Origin: a virus
Length of the DNA stretch: 29,899 bases
Virus record (IMG/VR): IMGVR_UViG_3300008267_000630
Span: 1 to 29,899 of that record
Reading direction: 5' to 3' (one strand)
The notes beneath the pieces were generated by a model. That model did no database searches. It saw nothing but the letters and a program-made list of their open reading frames with translations, and had not been told where the DNA came from. Each line of letters opens with the position of its first letter. Within the stretch, counting starts at the first letter, position 1. The translations under genes and the position numbers were made by a program. Positions 21,241 to 29,790 of this stretch are shown here, one piece after another.

Positions 21241-22260
21241 GTGGCTAACACTCTTGTAACTCCTGTAGGTCGGATTAATAATACTAGTTCGACCCCTCTT
21301 GCTCTTGGTACCGCTTATGATACCAAGTACGCAACCTACCTGAAACTGTTTTCAGGAGAAATGTTCAAAGCCTATGAAGGCGCAACTATCGCCAAAGGCA
21401 CTGTGCAGAGCCGTACCCTGAAGAACGGTAAGGCTATGCAGTTTATCTTCACTGGCCGTATGGAGGCCGCTTACCACGAGCCCGGCACTCCGATCCTGGG
21501 TTCTGGCGATCCTCCGGTGGCAGAGAAGACCATCGTCTGTGATGACCTTCTCATCTCTAGTGCATTCGTGTATGACCTGGATGAGACTCTTGCTCACTAC
21601 TCCCTGCGTTCTGAGATCGCTAAGAAGATCGGCTATGCTCTCGCTGAGGCATATGATAAGAAGATCTTCCGTCAGATCGCTAAGGCTGCTCGTGAAGCTC
21701 ACCCCATCACTGCCGCTCCTGGTCCTGAGCCCGGCGGTTCTGTGATCCAACTTGGTGCTAACAAAGAGTATGATGCTCAAGCACTGGTTGACGCCTTCTT
21801 TGAGGCCGCTTCGATTCTCGATGAGAAGAACCTGCCTAAGCAAGGTCGTACCGCTGTGCTGTCCCCGCGTCAGTACTATGCACTCGTGTCGCAGGTCGAC
21901 TCGAATATCCTCAACCGTGACTATGGTAACACTAATGGTAACCTGCAGTCTGGTGAGGGTCTGTATGAGATCGCTGGTATCTCTATCAAGCGTTCCAACA
22001 ACCTGCCCTTCCTGGCTGGTAACGTGTCTTCCGTTAACGGTGAGAACAACGATTACTCCGGTAACTTCAGCACCCACTGTGGTCTGATCTACTACAAGGA
22101 TGCCGCTGGTGTTGTGGAAGCTATCGCTCCTTCTGTGCAGACCACCTCTGGTGATGTCTCCGTGATGTATCAAGGTGACCTGATCGTGGGTCGTCTGGCC
22201 ATGGGCTGCGGTACCCTGAACCCCGCTGCTGCTATTGAGCTGCAGTCGGCTCGCTCCTGA
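21241..22260 (+). CDS. Major capsid protein (gp10-like)
   Basis: A 339-residue HK97-fold shell protein, close to T7 gp10A (345). It has an N-terminal arm (VTPVGRINNTSS), SGEMFKAYEGATIAKG (34-49), and the RTLKNGKAMQFIFTGRMEAAYHEPG segment (58-82) typical of T7-like capsids; later come LSPRQYYALVSQ and GLYEIAGISIKRSNNLP. It begins with GTG and has no Shine-Dalgarno sequence. Its codons differ visibly from neighbours: it prefers CTG, ATC, GAG, AAC and TCC, where most nearby genes use CTT, ATT, AGT and TAT, as expected for the most strongly expressed gene. Identification is firm. Confidence 0.96.
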   Translation: MANTLVTPVGRINNTSSTPLALGTAYDTKYATYLKLFSGEMFKAYEGATIAKGTVQSRTLKNGKAMQFIFTGRMEAAYHEPGTPILGSGDPPVAEKTIVCDDLLISSAFVYDLDETLAHYSLRSEIAKKIGYALAEAYDKKIFRQIAKAAREAHPITAAPGPEPGGSVIQLGANKEYDAQALVDAFFEAASILDEKNLPKQGRTAVLSPRQYYALVSQVDSNILNRDYGNTNGNLQSGEGLYEIAGISIKRSNNLPFLAGNVSSVNGENNDYSGNFSTHCGLIYYKDAAGVVEAIAPSVQTTSGDVSVMYQGDLIVGRLAMGCGTLNPAAAIELQSARS

Positions 22261-22275
22261 TAAAGGAGACAGCTA

Positions 22276-22605
22276 ATGGGATTCGCACTTGTTGACGGTG
22301 TAGGTGTCACTACCAGTGAAACTGCTTACATGCGTCCTCCTATTGAGCCTGGTCGTGAAGGTGGTACGGTTGTTACCGTAACCCGCCTTGGTGGTGGTAC
22401 TGGCCAAGTGGCTGGTACTAAGGCTACCACTGATGACAACATCAACGGCAGCGGCTGTACCCTTACTACTACTGTCGCTGATGGTGTAGTAACTGGTCAG
22501 ACTGTAGCCGCTGGTGGTGATGGCTATCGCGTTGGTGATGTGCTGTCGGTTGCTGGTACTACTGCTGCCACCTTCCGTGTTGACACTGTTTCTTATACCA
22601 ACTGA
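22276..22605 (+). CDS. Small beta-rich, probable virion protein
   Basis: A 109-residue protein with a strong AAGGAG Shine-Dalgarno sequence (22263-22268), seven bases before the ATG. It is Gly/Thr/Val-rich and should be nearly all beta. GYRVGDVLSVAG near the end and CTLTTTVADGVVTGQTVAAGGDG before it form a repeat-like unit also found in phage surface or fibre proteins, where strands alternate with Gly turns. Directly after the capsid gene, it may decorate the shell. Some cyanopodoviruses carry extra knob or horn proteins, but a link to those is untested. Confidence 0.75.
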   Translation: MGFALVDGVGVTTSETAYMRPPIEPGREGGTVVTVTRLGGGTGQVAGTKATTDDNINGSGCTLTTTVADGVVTGQTVAAGGDGYRVGDVLSVAGTTAATFRVDTVSYTN

Positions 22606-22616
22606 GGTACTATCTA

Positions 22617-22889
22617 ATGGCTAATCTTTCTACTGCTGCTGGTGGTAATGGTGTGGCTGGTAACGTTAATTTCGCTACCCGCACCGTAACTGGCGCATAC
22701 GCTTCTACCTATGCTGATAACGGCAACCTGGCTGTCTCTGACAACCATGCTGTTCGTCGCTCGGTATCCCGCACTCACGGTGGTGCTACCGCCTCTGGCG
22801 TGTTCTCGGAGACCCAGTGTCTTCGTACTTCTTACTCTGGTGTTGAGTCGGATTCTCCGGCACTTGATGCCAGCCGTACTGCTGCTTAA
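22617..22889 (+). CDS. Small protein of the capsid operon, unknown
   Basis: A 90-residue, Ala/Ser/Thr/Gly-rich protein (MANLSTAAGGNGVAGNV...). It has an N-terminal Ala/Gly-rich section, a middle HAVRRSVSRTHGG (44-56) with clustered Arg, and a Ser/Ala-rich end. A GAGG site lies at 22604-22607. It is the last gene before the strong terminator, so it shares the capsid transcript and is probably a minor structural protein. No family recognised. Confidence 0.7.
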   Translation: MANLSTAAGGNGVAGNVNFATRTVTGAYASTYADNGNLAVSDNHAVRRSVSRTHGGATASGVFSETQCLRTSYSGVESDSPALDASRTAA

Positions 22890-22900
22890 TTAGTTCTAAT

Positions 22901-22929
22901 GGGGATCCTTTCGAGGGTCCCTTTTTTTT
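22901..22929 (+). terminator. Strong terminator after the capsid operon
   Basis: GGGATCC pairs with GGGTCCC (7 bp, one G-U) over a small TTTCGA loop, followed by eight T. It matches the position of the T7 T-phi terminator just after gene 10, which lets capsid be made in excess of tail proteins. Confidence 0.85.
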
Positions 22930-22952
22930 AATTTCTTTATAACGTCATTGTT

Positions 22953-23612
22953 ATGCCGTATACCAATAACGCTCAGGCTGAGCTACAAGCTGTTAATGAA
23001 ATTCTGGCGTCTATTGGTCAGGCGCCTGTTACCACCATCGAGGCACAGACCATCACGTATGAAGATGGGTCTACTGTCGAAGCTGTAATCAACCCGGAAG
23101 TTGCAATTGCTTATGAGACCTTAATGCAAGTCTCTCGGGAGGTACAGGCAGAGGGATGGACATTTAACCGAGAGGTTGAGTATCCACTTACTCCTGATAC
23201 TAATGGCTATCTATCACTGACTGGTAGTATGCTGCAAATTGATCTTAGCGATAACGTAGCTAATAGCAACTACGATACCGTTATTAGGAATAGTAGGTTA
23301 TATGATAAGATCGGACATACTGATGTATGGGATACCACTAAGACCTACGATGTAGATGTGGTCTGGTATTATGATTTCATTGATCTCCCCCAAGTATTTA
23401 AAGATTACATCACATCACGAGCTGCTACACGTTGTGCTATTCGTCTTGTTGGTGATGTCAACCTTACCCAAGCCCTAGCATCATTTGAGACATGGCGTAG
23501 GTCCAACTGTCTTGAGTATGAGTGCAATGAGGGTGACTACACCATGTTTGGCTTCAAGCAAGGTGATGGATTCTATAGTAGCTATAAACCATTCAAGGCT
23601 CTTGCACGATGA
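22953..23612 (+). CDS. Tail tubular protein A (gp11-like)
   Basis: A 219-residue protein forming the adaptor ring between portal and nozzle. The start, ELQAVNEILASIGQAPVTTIE (10-30), is the usual opening of this family; QVSREVQAEGWTFNRE (59-74) and FKDYITSRAATRCAIRLVGD (146-165) are also characteristic. T7 gp11 has 196 residues. It is the first gene after the capsid terminator, has no clear Shine-Dalgarno sequence, and overlaps tail tubular protein B by four bases (ATGA). Confidence 0.94.
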   Translation: MPYTNNAQAELQAVNEILASIGQAPVTTIEAQTITYEDGSTVEAVINPEVAIAYETLMQVSREVQAEGWTFNREVEYPLTPDTNGYLSLTGSMLQIDLSDNVANSNYDTVIRNSRLYDKIGHTDVWDTTKTYDVDVVWYYDFIDLPQVFKDYITSRAATRCAIRLVGDVNLTQALASFETWRRSNCLEYECNEGDYTMFGFKQGDGFYSSYKPFKALAR

Positions 23613-26062
23613 CTTCAGTATCTCAACGTATACCTAACTTCATTGGTGGTGTTTCCCAACAAGCTGATGAGAAGATGCTGTTGGGTCAAGTCAAGGATGC
23701 CCTTAACTGCTACCCGGATATTACTCTTGGTATGCTAAAGCGTCCAGGTGGTAAGTTCCTTGGTAAGTTGGCTAGTCTTACTGCTAGTACCTCTGATAAT
23801 ACAGCATGGTTCAGTATGTTCCGTGATAACCAGGAGAAGTACATTGCTACTGTATCTTCTGCTGGTGTAACTAAGGTATGGAATATCCTAACTGGTCTTG
23901 CTGCTACTGTCACTTACCCAGCTGGTAAACAAGCATCTATTGAAAGCTATCTGACTGCTACTGACTACCGTAGTATCAAGACTCTTACTATCAATGACTT
24001 TACTTATATTGTCAATAGTGAGAAAGTTGTAACGGCTAAGGCAGCACCAACGTGGAATCCTAAGCGTCAAGCAACACTTGTTGTTACTACTGTTGATCAC
24101 GCTAATACTTATTCAGTAACCATTGGTGCATCTACGTTTACTTATACATCACCTAGTTCTGGTTCTGGTAACCTAATCATCAGTACAGTTATGGCTGGTA
24201 TCTCTGCTGCTATCACCAGTGGCTTTGCTACCAAGACTATCATCGATAATACCATCTACCTTACCTTTAGTTCTGATACTAATGTGTCTGCCTTTGGTGG
24301 TCCTGATGGTAAGTACATCCGAGCCTTCCAGGATTCAGTTGATACCTTTGCACGTCTACCTGAACAGGCTAAGCATAACCAAGTTGTTAAAATCAATAAC
24401 ACCTCAGCTGGTCAAGATGACTTCTACTTGAAGTTCATTGCTGATGATGGTGTAAGTGGTAAGGGTTACTGGGAAGAGACTATTGCACCTAACGTCAGCA
24501 CTGGCCTAAATGAGGCTACAATGCCTGTTGCATTGATCCGCACTAGTCTTAGTCCTCTTACCTTTAGAGCCACCTTCCTGGACGGCTCAGAGACCATTAA
24601 CAGCCTTCCTCTACTATGGGAGCCTAGGTTGGTTGGAGACAATGACTCTAACGCACACCCTACCTTTGTTGATAATACTATCCAGGATATTTTCCTATTT
24701 AACAATAGGCTTGGATTCCTGACTGAGGATAATGTCTCTATGTCCCAAGCTGGAGACTACTATAACTTCTATCATAAATCAGCTACTACATTAACTGCTT
24801 CCGATCCTATTGACCTTAGCTGTGCTAGCATTAAACCAGCTACTATCCGCTCAGTGGTACCTATTACACAGGGTCTACTGTTGTTTAGTGATAGCCAGCA
24901 GTTCTTGATGGAGGCAGAGAATGGTGCATGGACACCAGCTAACTGCACTATCAGTACTATTGCTAACTACGAATGTGATAGGTATCTAAAACCTATTGAC
25001 CTTGGCTCTACTGTGCTATATGCTAGCCGTAACCAGAGCTGGTCTAGGGTATTTGAGATCTTCACTAGAGGTCAAAGGGAGACACCTACTGTTACTGAGA
25101 CTACTAAGATCGTTCCTGAGTGGATGCCACAAAGCATCACAGACTCCGTAGGAAGTGCCCAGAATGGCCTGTGGGCAGCTTCTGCTAGGGCTTCTAATAC
25201 TTTGTACCTATACAAGTTCTTCGAGCAAGGAGACGAACGTCCTATGGCTGCATGGGTGAAGTGGCTACTGCCATCTAATGTTATCCATACAGCTGTTCAA
25301 AGTGATGTTCTTTATGTACTTACTAGTGGCACTGAGGGTTATACAGTAACTCAACATAAGCTAGTACTTGCACCTAGTACTGGTGGTCTTCTCAATAGCC
25401 TTGGTAATACTGTTGATCCTTATCTTGACTCATGGTGTGAAGTAACTGATGCTGCTATGGTATCCCCTACACCACCTACAGCACCTAGCTACAGTAACAC
25501 TACATCACTAACTAAAGTTTATCTACCTACATATTTTAACACTACTAAGACCATTAGGTTTGTGGTAGGTCTACTGAAAGCAGGTAGCCCTGGTACACAA
25601 TCTGGTTATACCAATGTAGCAGTATTAGCATCTGATGGTGGTGGTACTTACTTTACCATCCCTGGTGATGTGACTGGTAACTACATCTATGTTGGTTATG
25701 AGTATAACATGGAGATTACACTTCCTAGGTACTACTACTCTATGGGTCAGCAAGGTGTTGACTTCACTGCTGTTACTACCACATCTCGTATGGCATTCTA
25801 TACAGGACTTGGTGGTGATGTCTATTTCAGTATTAGGGATCGTAGTAGGCCTGAGTGGTCTAGTATTGGTGGTGCACAGATTGCTGATTTCTATCCAGCT
25901 AACACCTCACCATTCCGTGATGCTTATGTTTATAAAGTTCCTATCTATCAGAGACCAGATAACTATACAATGAAAGTAACTTCAAATACTCCGTTCCCTG
26001 TTAGTCTTGTGTCTATGCAGTGGGAAGGACAATACTCACCTGGCTTCTATAGGAGGAGTTAG
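23609..26062 (+). CDS. Tail tubular protein B (gp12-like nozzle)
   Basis: An 817-residue nozzle protein at the tip of the tail, near T7 gp12 in size (794). The N-terminus, SQRIPNFIGGVSQQADEKML (5-24) followed by NCYPDITLGMLKRPGGKFLG, is the family signature. The middle holds RLGFLTEDNVSMSQAGDYYNFY and a region of beta repeats. The C-terminal part has MAFYTGLGGDVYFSIRDRSR. It is a beta-rich structural protein without an enzyme motif. It begins at an ATGA overlap with gp11-like and ends two bases before the next gene, whose Shine-Dalgarno sequence lies within its last codons. Confidence 0.95.
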   Translation: MTSVSQRIPNFIGGVSQQADEKMLLGQVKDALNCYPDITLGMLKRPGGKFLGKLASLTASTSDNTAWFSMFRDNQEKYIATVSSAGVTKVWNILTGLAATVTYPAGKQASIESYLTATDYRSIKTLTINDFTYIVNSEKVVTAKAAPTWNPKRQATLVVTTVDHANTYSVTIGASTFTYTSPSSGSGNLIISTVMAGISAAITSGFATKTIIDNTIYLTFSSDTNVSAFGGPDGKYIRAFQDSVDTFARLPEQAKHNQVVKINNTSAGQDDFYLKFIADDGVSGKGYWEETIAPNVSTGLNEATMPVALIRTSLSPLTFRATFLDGSETINSLPLLWEPRLVGDNDSNAHPTFVDNTIQDIFLFNNRLGFLTEDNVSMSQAGDYYNFYHKSATTLTASDPIDLSCASIKPATIRSVVPITQGLLLFSDSQQFLMEAENGAWTPANCTISTIANYECDRYLKPIDLGSTVLYASRNQSWSRVFEIFTRGQRETPTVTETTKIVPEWMPQSITDSVGSAQNGLWAASARASNTLYLYKFFEQGDERPMAAWVKWLLPSNVIHTAVQSDVLYVLTSGTEGYTVTQHKLVLAPSTGGLLNSLGNTVDPYLDSWCEVTDAAMVSPTPPTAPSYSNTTSLTKVYLPTYFNTTKTIRFVVGLLKAGSPGTQSGYTNVAVLASDGGGTYFTIPGDVTGNYIYVGYEYNMEITLPRYYYSMGQQGVDFTAVTTTSRMAFYTGLGGDVYFSIRDRSRPEWSSIGGAQIADFYPANTSPFRDAYVYKVPIYQRPDNYTMKVTSNTPFPVSLVSMQWEGQYSPGFYRRS

Positions 26063-26064
26063 TA

Positions 26065-26913
26065 ATGGATCTAATTAGTTTAGGCATTGCTGGTATTGGC
26101 TCTATCATTAGTGGCTTTGGTGGCCAAGCTGAAGCTGATGCACAGAATGCTGCTATAGAAAGACAGTACAAATACGATATGCAGTCATGGAGGTACGACA
26201 AACGTCGTATCAAGTCTGACTATAGACATAGTAATAAGCAGTGGCGTCTCAATCAAAAGAATGAGGAAACACTTGGTGCTTATAAGGATGCTACTAACCT
26301 TCAGGATTGGGACTTTAAGTTAAAGATCCAAGCTGCTGAGTATGCATCTCAGATGAAGCAATATGCTAAGTCTGAACAGATCTACGGTCAACAGCTTACC
26401 TTCAACCAGATGGCACAAGCTGCTGCCAATGAAGCTGAGTATCGTAAGTTAGAGGATGCGATGAAAGAGATGGCATTCCAGAACCAAGATATTGTTATTA
26501 AGGCACTCCAGTCTGAAGGTGTTGCTGCTGTTAAAGGGCAACAAGGTAGAAGTGCAGATAAGGCTGAACAAGCTGAGTTTGCTGCTCTTGGTAGGAACCA
26601 AGCTATCCTTGCTGAATCACTGTTGAGTGCTAAGGCTGATACAGGGGCTGCTCTGCGTAAGATTGCTAACGATAAGTTTGGTGCTGATATTGCAGCAGAA
26701 GCTAGTCGTATGCTTAAGCCAGATCGTCTTCCTGCACCACCTAAGCCTCTCACTACACCACGTGCTGAGTACCTTGAACCACGTAAGCCTAAGAAGTTTG
26801 ACTTCGGTCCTAAGCCAATTAAAGGTGCTAAGGCGTCTTCTGCGGCTGCATGGATGGGAGCAGCTGGTGGTCTGATAAGTAGTGCTGGTAGTATTTATGC
26901 TGCTGGTAAATAA
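26065..26913 (+). CDS. Internal virion protein, gp14-like
   Basis: A 282-residue core protein expected to be ejected first and to form an outer-membrane channel. Its first 20 residues (ISLGIAGIGSIISGFGG) and last 20 (AAAWMGAAGGLISSAGSIYAAG) are hydrophobic and Gly-rich, able to enter membranes. The centre is a long, charged helical region (about 30-190) and then a Pro-rich section (PAPPKPLTTPRAEYLEPRKP). It is longer than T7 gp14 (196). A perfect AGGAGG Shine-Dalgarno sequence lies at 26051-26056. Call based on position between tail tube B and the gp15-like gene plus membrane-like ends. Confidence 0.88.
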   Translation: MDLISLGIAGIGSIISGFGGQAEADAQNAAIERQYKYDMQSWRYDKRRIKSDYRHSNKQWRLNQKNEETLGAYKDATNLQDWDFKLKIQAAEYASQMKQYAKSEQIYGQQLTFNQMAQAAANEAEYRKLEDAMKEMAFQNQDIVIKALQSEGVAAVKGQQGRSADKAEQAEFAALGRNQAILAESLLSAKADTGAALRKIANDKFGADIAAEASRMLKPDRLPAPPKPLTTPRAEYLEPRKPKKFDFGPKPIKGAKASSAAAWMGAAGGLISSAGSIYAAGK

Positions 26914-26926
26914 GTAATTACTAAAA

Positions 26927-29449
26927 ATGGATCAAGTAAGTTACAGAGGGTACGCCCGGAGTATAGGTTTCGATCCTATTAAAGCACCTACGGAAGGTCT
27001 TGCTAGAATGCAAGAACGAGATAACCGTATCATACGTGGTATGGAGGATAACCGTAGGGAGATTAAACAGGTTAGAGACGAGTATGGTGCTGGACTTGAA
27101 CGTAAGCTCAGCATCGAAGCTAGAGATCGTGATCAGAACTATCAGTGGGAAACAAAGCTTGCTGAGGGCCGTCAAAAGGCTATTAGTCGTAATGCAGAGA
27201 CACTGATCAAAAGTGAGCTACAGAAAGGTGAAAATGCTAAAGCAGTGTTTGATAGCCTTGCTAAGTTTAGCACCACTATTGCTGAAACTGTCACTGAATA
27301 TAAAAAGCAAAAGGATGAAGCTGATAAGGTTCAAGGTGCTTACCTTGTAGCTTCTGGTCAGATCTCACAGGAGGAACTTAGGAATCACCTTACAGCTAAG
27401 TCTCTCCTTAAAACATCTGGTGAGGCTACTAACCAAATTGTTGGTGGCCTACAACAACGTAATGCTAACCCATACCTTGTTAGTAACCTAGCTTCTAGCA
27501 ACAAGGCTCTCCATGTAGGTATGATGGAAGCTTATGCACGGCAAGCCCTTAGTGGTTATCCTGCATGGGCTCAAAGTAAACTAGATGAACGTGGTCTTAG
27601 CTCTGCTGAGCAGAGGCTTGCTGCTTCGGCTGGATTGCTTGGTGAGTTCCTTAAGGAGAATGGCCTACTGGATATCAAACCAATGGCCATCATGGAGCCC
27701 CTACAGCGTGCTAATCAAGCATACAGTGGGCTTGTAGAGTCAGCTAGGAAGTCTGATATCCGTAATAAGTCGGATGATATTCGGTCTCAAGCTAAGCGAC
27801 TACTTGTAGAGAATCCTACTGGTGAGTCCTTCATGGAAGCCTTCAACATGATGGCTACCACCTATGGTGAGGATGGAGCTACTCCACTCGGTCGTAGGGG
27901 TGCTAGGGATGAACTCATTAAACTTACCTCTGATACTACTCTCTTCTCTGATCAACAAGTAGAGCAGATCTGGTCTAATGCTATGACCGATCAAGGTAGT
28001 ATGAAGGATCGGTTTAAGGCTGAGTATGATGAACTCCTTACTAATCGACAAAAGGATAAGGAAGCTGAGTTTCAAATCATCGATGCACAAGAGCGTCGTG
28101 AGAACAAACGTAAAGAAGATCAGCTACTTGATTGGGTGAGTAACAACAACCCTAATGAAGAGACTCTCACTGCTATCATCAAAGAAGCTAAGACTAAAGG
28201 TATCTCCACTGATCGTCTTCAGGCTCACCTTGCCTTCACTACTGAACAACAAAATGCTGACTTCTGGACTAAGCAGTTCCGTGATCAATATGAGCAAGGT
28301 ACCCTTACTGCTGGTGATGTAGATCAACCTGGTGTTCCTGTTGAAGTACGTGAGACATGGCGTACACGTGCACAACAGTTAGATCAACAACGATCTGATT
28401 CTGGTATCAAACAAGAGACCATTAAAGCTGAACTCAGTGATGCACTTAAGCAGAACTTGATTGGTGATAGTACTAACCGTGCTGCTCACTATAGCTTGCG
28501 TGGTGCATCTGACTATGCCCTTAAGTTGTACAACCAGAAGTTTAAGCAATACGCTAAGACGATGGAACCTGGTGTTGCTGCTAATAAAGCACGTCTGGAT
28601 GTTCTTACAGCCATTGAAACTAAGAAGGGAGCCTTTGCTGTCATTGCATCTTCTGCTGCTAAGACAGGTCAGACACAAGCCTTCTATGCTGCATTTACAC
28701 CTGGTAAGCATCCTGGTGCACCTACTACCATCAATGTCATTAACTCCTCTGAGGTTATCAAAAAGGTACGTGCTAACAACAATGTAGTTAACACAGAAGT
28801 ACTTGCTAGCCCTGCTCTCCTTAAGGATATCGATAACCGCATTTCCAGTGGTAAGCCAATCTCTATCCCTCAGATCTATACTGATTTGTCTAGGGCATTG
28901 CCTGGCATGACACCTACCCAGATCCTGAATGCTCAACTTAAAGCAGCTGGTCTTACACAACAAGTGAAGCCAGGTTTTAGGGATCAACTGAGTCAAATTA
29001 ATGATCCAGTGTTGCGTAGTATCTTTGCTCAACCTACTACTCAGGATCGCCTTAACACTACTATCATTGGTAGTGGTGGAGCACCTGCTACTATTCGTAC
29101 TGGCAACAATGGCTATGCTGATGTTGTTTCCCTTGGTACTGCATCTGGGTTTAAGTTCCCCCAAGTGATGGCTGCTATGTGGGCACTTGAGAGTGGACGT
29201 GGTGCAAGTCATAGTGGCAAAAACAACGTCTTTAATATTACAGATAGTAAAACGGGTCAATTTAAAGACTATCCTTCGGTCCTAGAATCTGCTAAAGATT
29301 TTGTGTACCTAATGACAGATCCACGGTATGCTCCTGGTATTGCTAAAGCTAGAACACCAAGGGAAGCGGTTACAGCTATTCGCAATGCAGGCTATGCCAC
29401 TGATCCTAATTACATAGTGACCTTGGTTCACCTGGTCAACCACACCTAG
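26927..29449 (+). CDS. Internal virion protein, gp15-like, with glucosaminidase domain
   Basis: An 840-residue ejection protein. The first 700 residues are mostly charged helices, as in T7 gp15 (747). The C-terminus adds a glucosaminidase (FlgJ/GH73-type) domain from about 735: KFPQVMAAMWALESGRG with a likely catalytic Glu, then NNVFNI, FKDYPSVLESAKDF and GYATDPNYIVTL. It should cut peptidoglycan during DNA ejection; in T7 the comparable lytic domain is in gp16. The frame ends abruptly in VHLVNHT, directly after GYATDPNYIVTL. Reading on in the -1 frame gives about 120 further residues with an M23-like domain, so the true protein is probably longer, or it has been truncated by one lost base. 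Confidence 0.9.
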   Translation: MDQVSYRGYARSIGFDPIKAPTEGLARMQERDNRIIRGMEDNRREIKQVRDEYGAGLERKLSIEARDRDQNYQWETKLAEGRQKAISRNAETLIKSELQKGENAKAVFDSLAKFSTTIAETVTEYKKQKDEADKVQGAYLVASGQISQEELRNHLTAKSLLKTSGEATNQIVGGLQQRNANPYLVSNLASSNKALHVGMMEAYARQALSGYPAWAQSKLDERGLSSAEQRLAASAGLLGEFLKENGLLDIKPMAIMEPLQRANQAYSGLVESARKSDIRNKSDDIRSQAKRLLVENPTGESFMEAFNMMATTYGEDGATPLGRRGARDELIKLTSDTTLFSDQQVEQIWSNAMTDQGSMKDRFKAEYDELLTNRQKDKEAEFQIIDAQERRENKRKEDQLLDWVSNNNPNEETLTAIIKEAKTKGISTDRLQAHLAFTTEQQNADFWTKQFRDQYEQGTLTAGDVDQPGVPVEVRETWRTRAQQLDQQRSDSGIKQETIKAELSDALKQNLIGDSTNRAAHYSLRGASDYALKLYNQKFKQYAKTMEPGVAANKARLDVLTAIETKKGAFAVIASSAAKTGQTQAFYAAFTPGKHPGAPTTINVINSSEVIKKVRANNNVVNTEVLASPALLKDIDNRISSGKPISIPQIYTDLSRALPGMTPTQILNAQLKAAGLTQQVKPGFRDQLSQINDPVLRSIFAQPTTQDRLNTTIIGSGGAPATIRTGNNGYADVVSLGTASGFKFPQVMAAMWALESGRGASHSGKNNVFNITDSKTGQFKDYPSVLESAKDFVYLMTDPRYAPGIAKARTPREAVTAIRNAGYATDPNYIVTLVHLVNHT

Positions 29450-29790
29450 ATGTTAAACAACAAGATAACCCTAATACTCCGCAGAATGAGTTTAGAGGTA
29501 GGTTTAAAGAGAATGAACTTGATCAATTTGTTGTTGTTCAAGATCCTGAGTTTGGTATGATTCCTGTTGGTGATCTACGTAAACGTCTTCCAGGACGTGG
29601 AGATAACTTTGATCAACATATGGCTAGGGGTTCTCACGGTATTGATTACCCAACTGCTTATAACAGCAAAGTATTTGTACGTAATGGAGCACGCATTGTG
29701 TCTAAACAACAGACAAGGTGGGGCTCTATGGTTATTATTCAACTGCCGGATGGACGGCGTTTCAGTTTCTTGCACGGTAAATCAGTATGA
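29410..29790 (+). CDS. Displaced C-terminal part of gp15-like protein, M23-like
   Basis: An open frame of 127 codons without an early ATG, which follows the gp15-like frame after a -1 shift near 29423-29427 (IVTL then GSPGQP). It reads on through a polar linker to FDQHMARGSHGIDYPTAY and WGSMVIIQLPDGRRFSFLHG, the outline of an M23/LytM peptidase. The usual first metal histidine of HxGxD is replaced (SHGID) and the HxH near the end is reduced to one His, so it may be inactive and only bind the cell wall. An ATG at 29557 could start a short separate product, but it would begin inside the linker. Its TGA overlaps the next gene's ATG, so the reading frame is under selection. Confidence 0.75.
   Translation, partial: LHSDLGSPGQPHLDVKQQDNPNTPQNEFRGRFKENELDQFVVVQDPEFGMIPVGDLRKRLPGRGDNFDQHMARGSHGIDYPTAYNSKVFVRNGARIVSKQQTRWGSMVIIQLPDGRRFSFLHGKSV

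Noticed and set aside
21352-22173. Long open frame (273 codons) antisense to the capsid gene
   Set aside because: The capsid protein is certain on the + strand. The antisense frame lacks a ribosome site and any known motif; its openness follows from the codon bias of the capsid gene.
28379-29260. Long open frame (293 codons) antisense to the gp15-like gene
   Set aside because: The product is Ser/Thr/Cys-rich with no family resemblance, and every convincing gene in the window is on the + strand. It mirrors codon choice of the sense gene.
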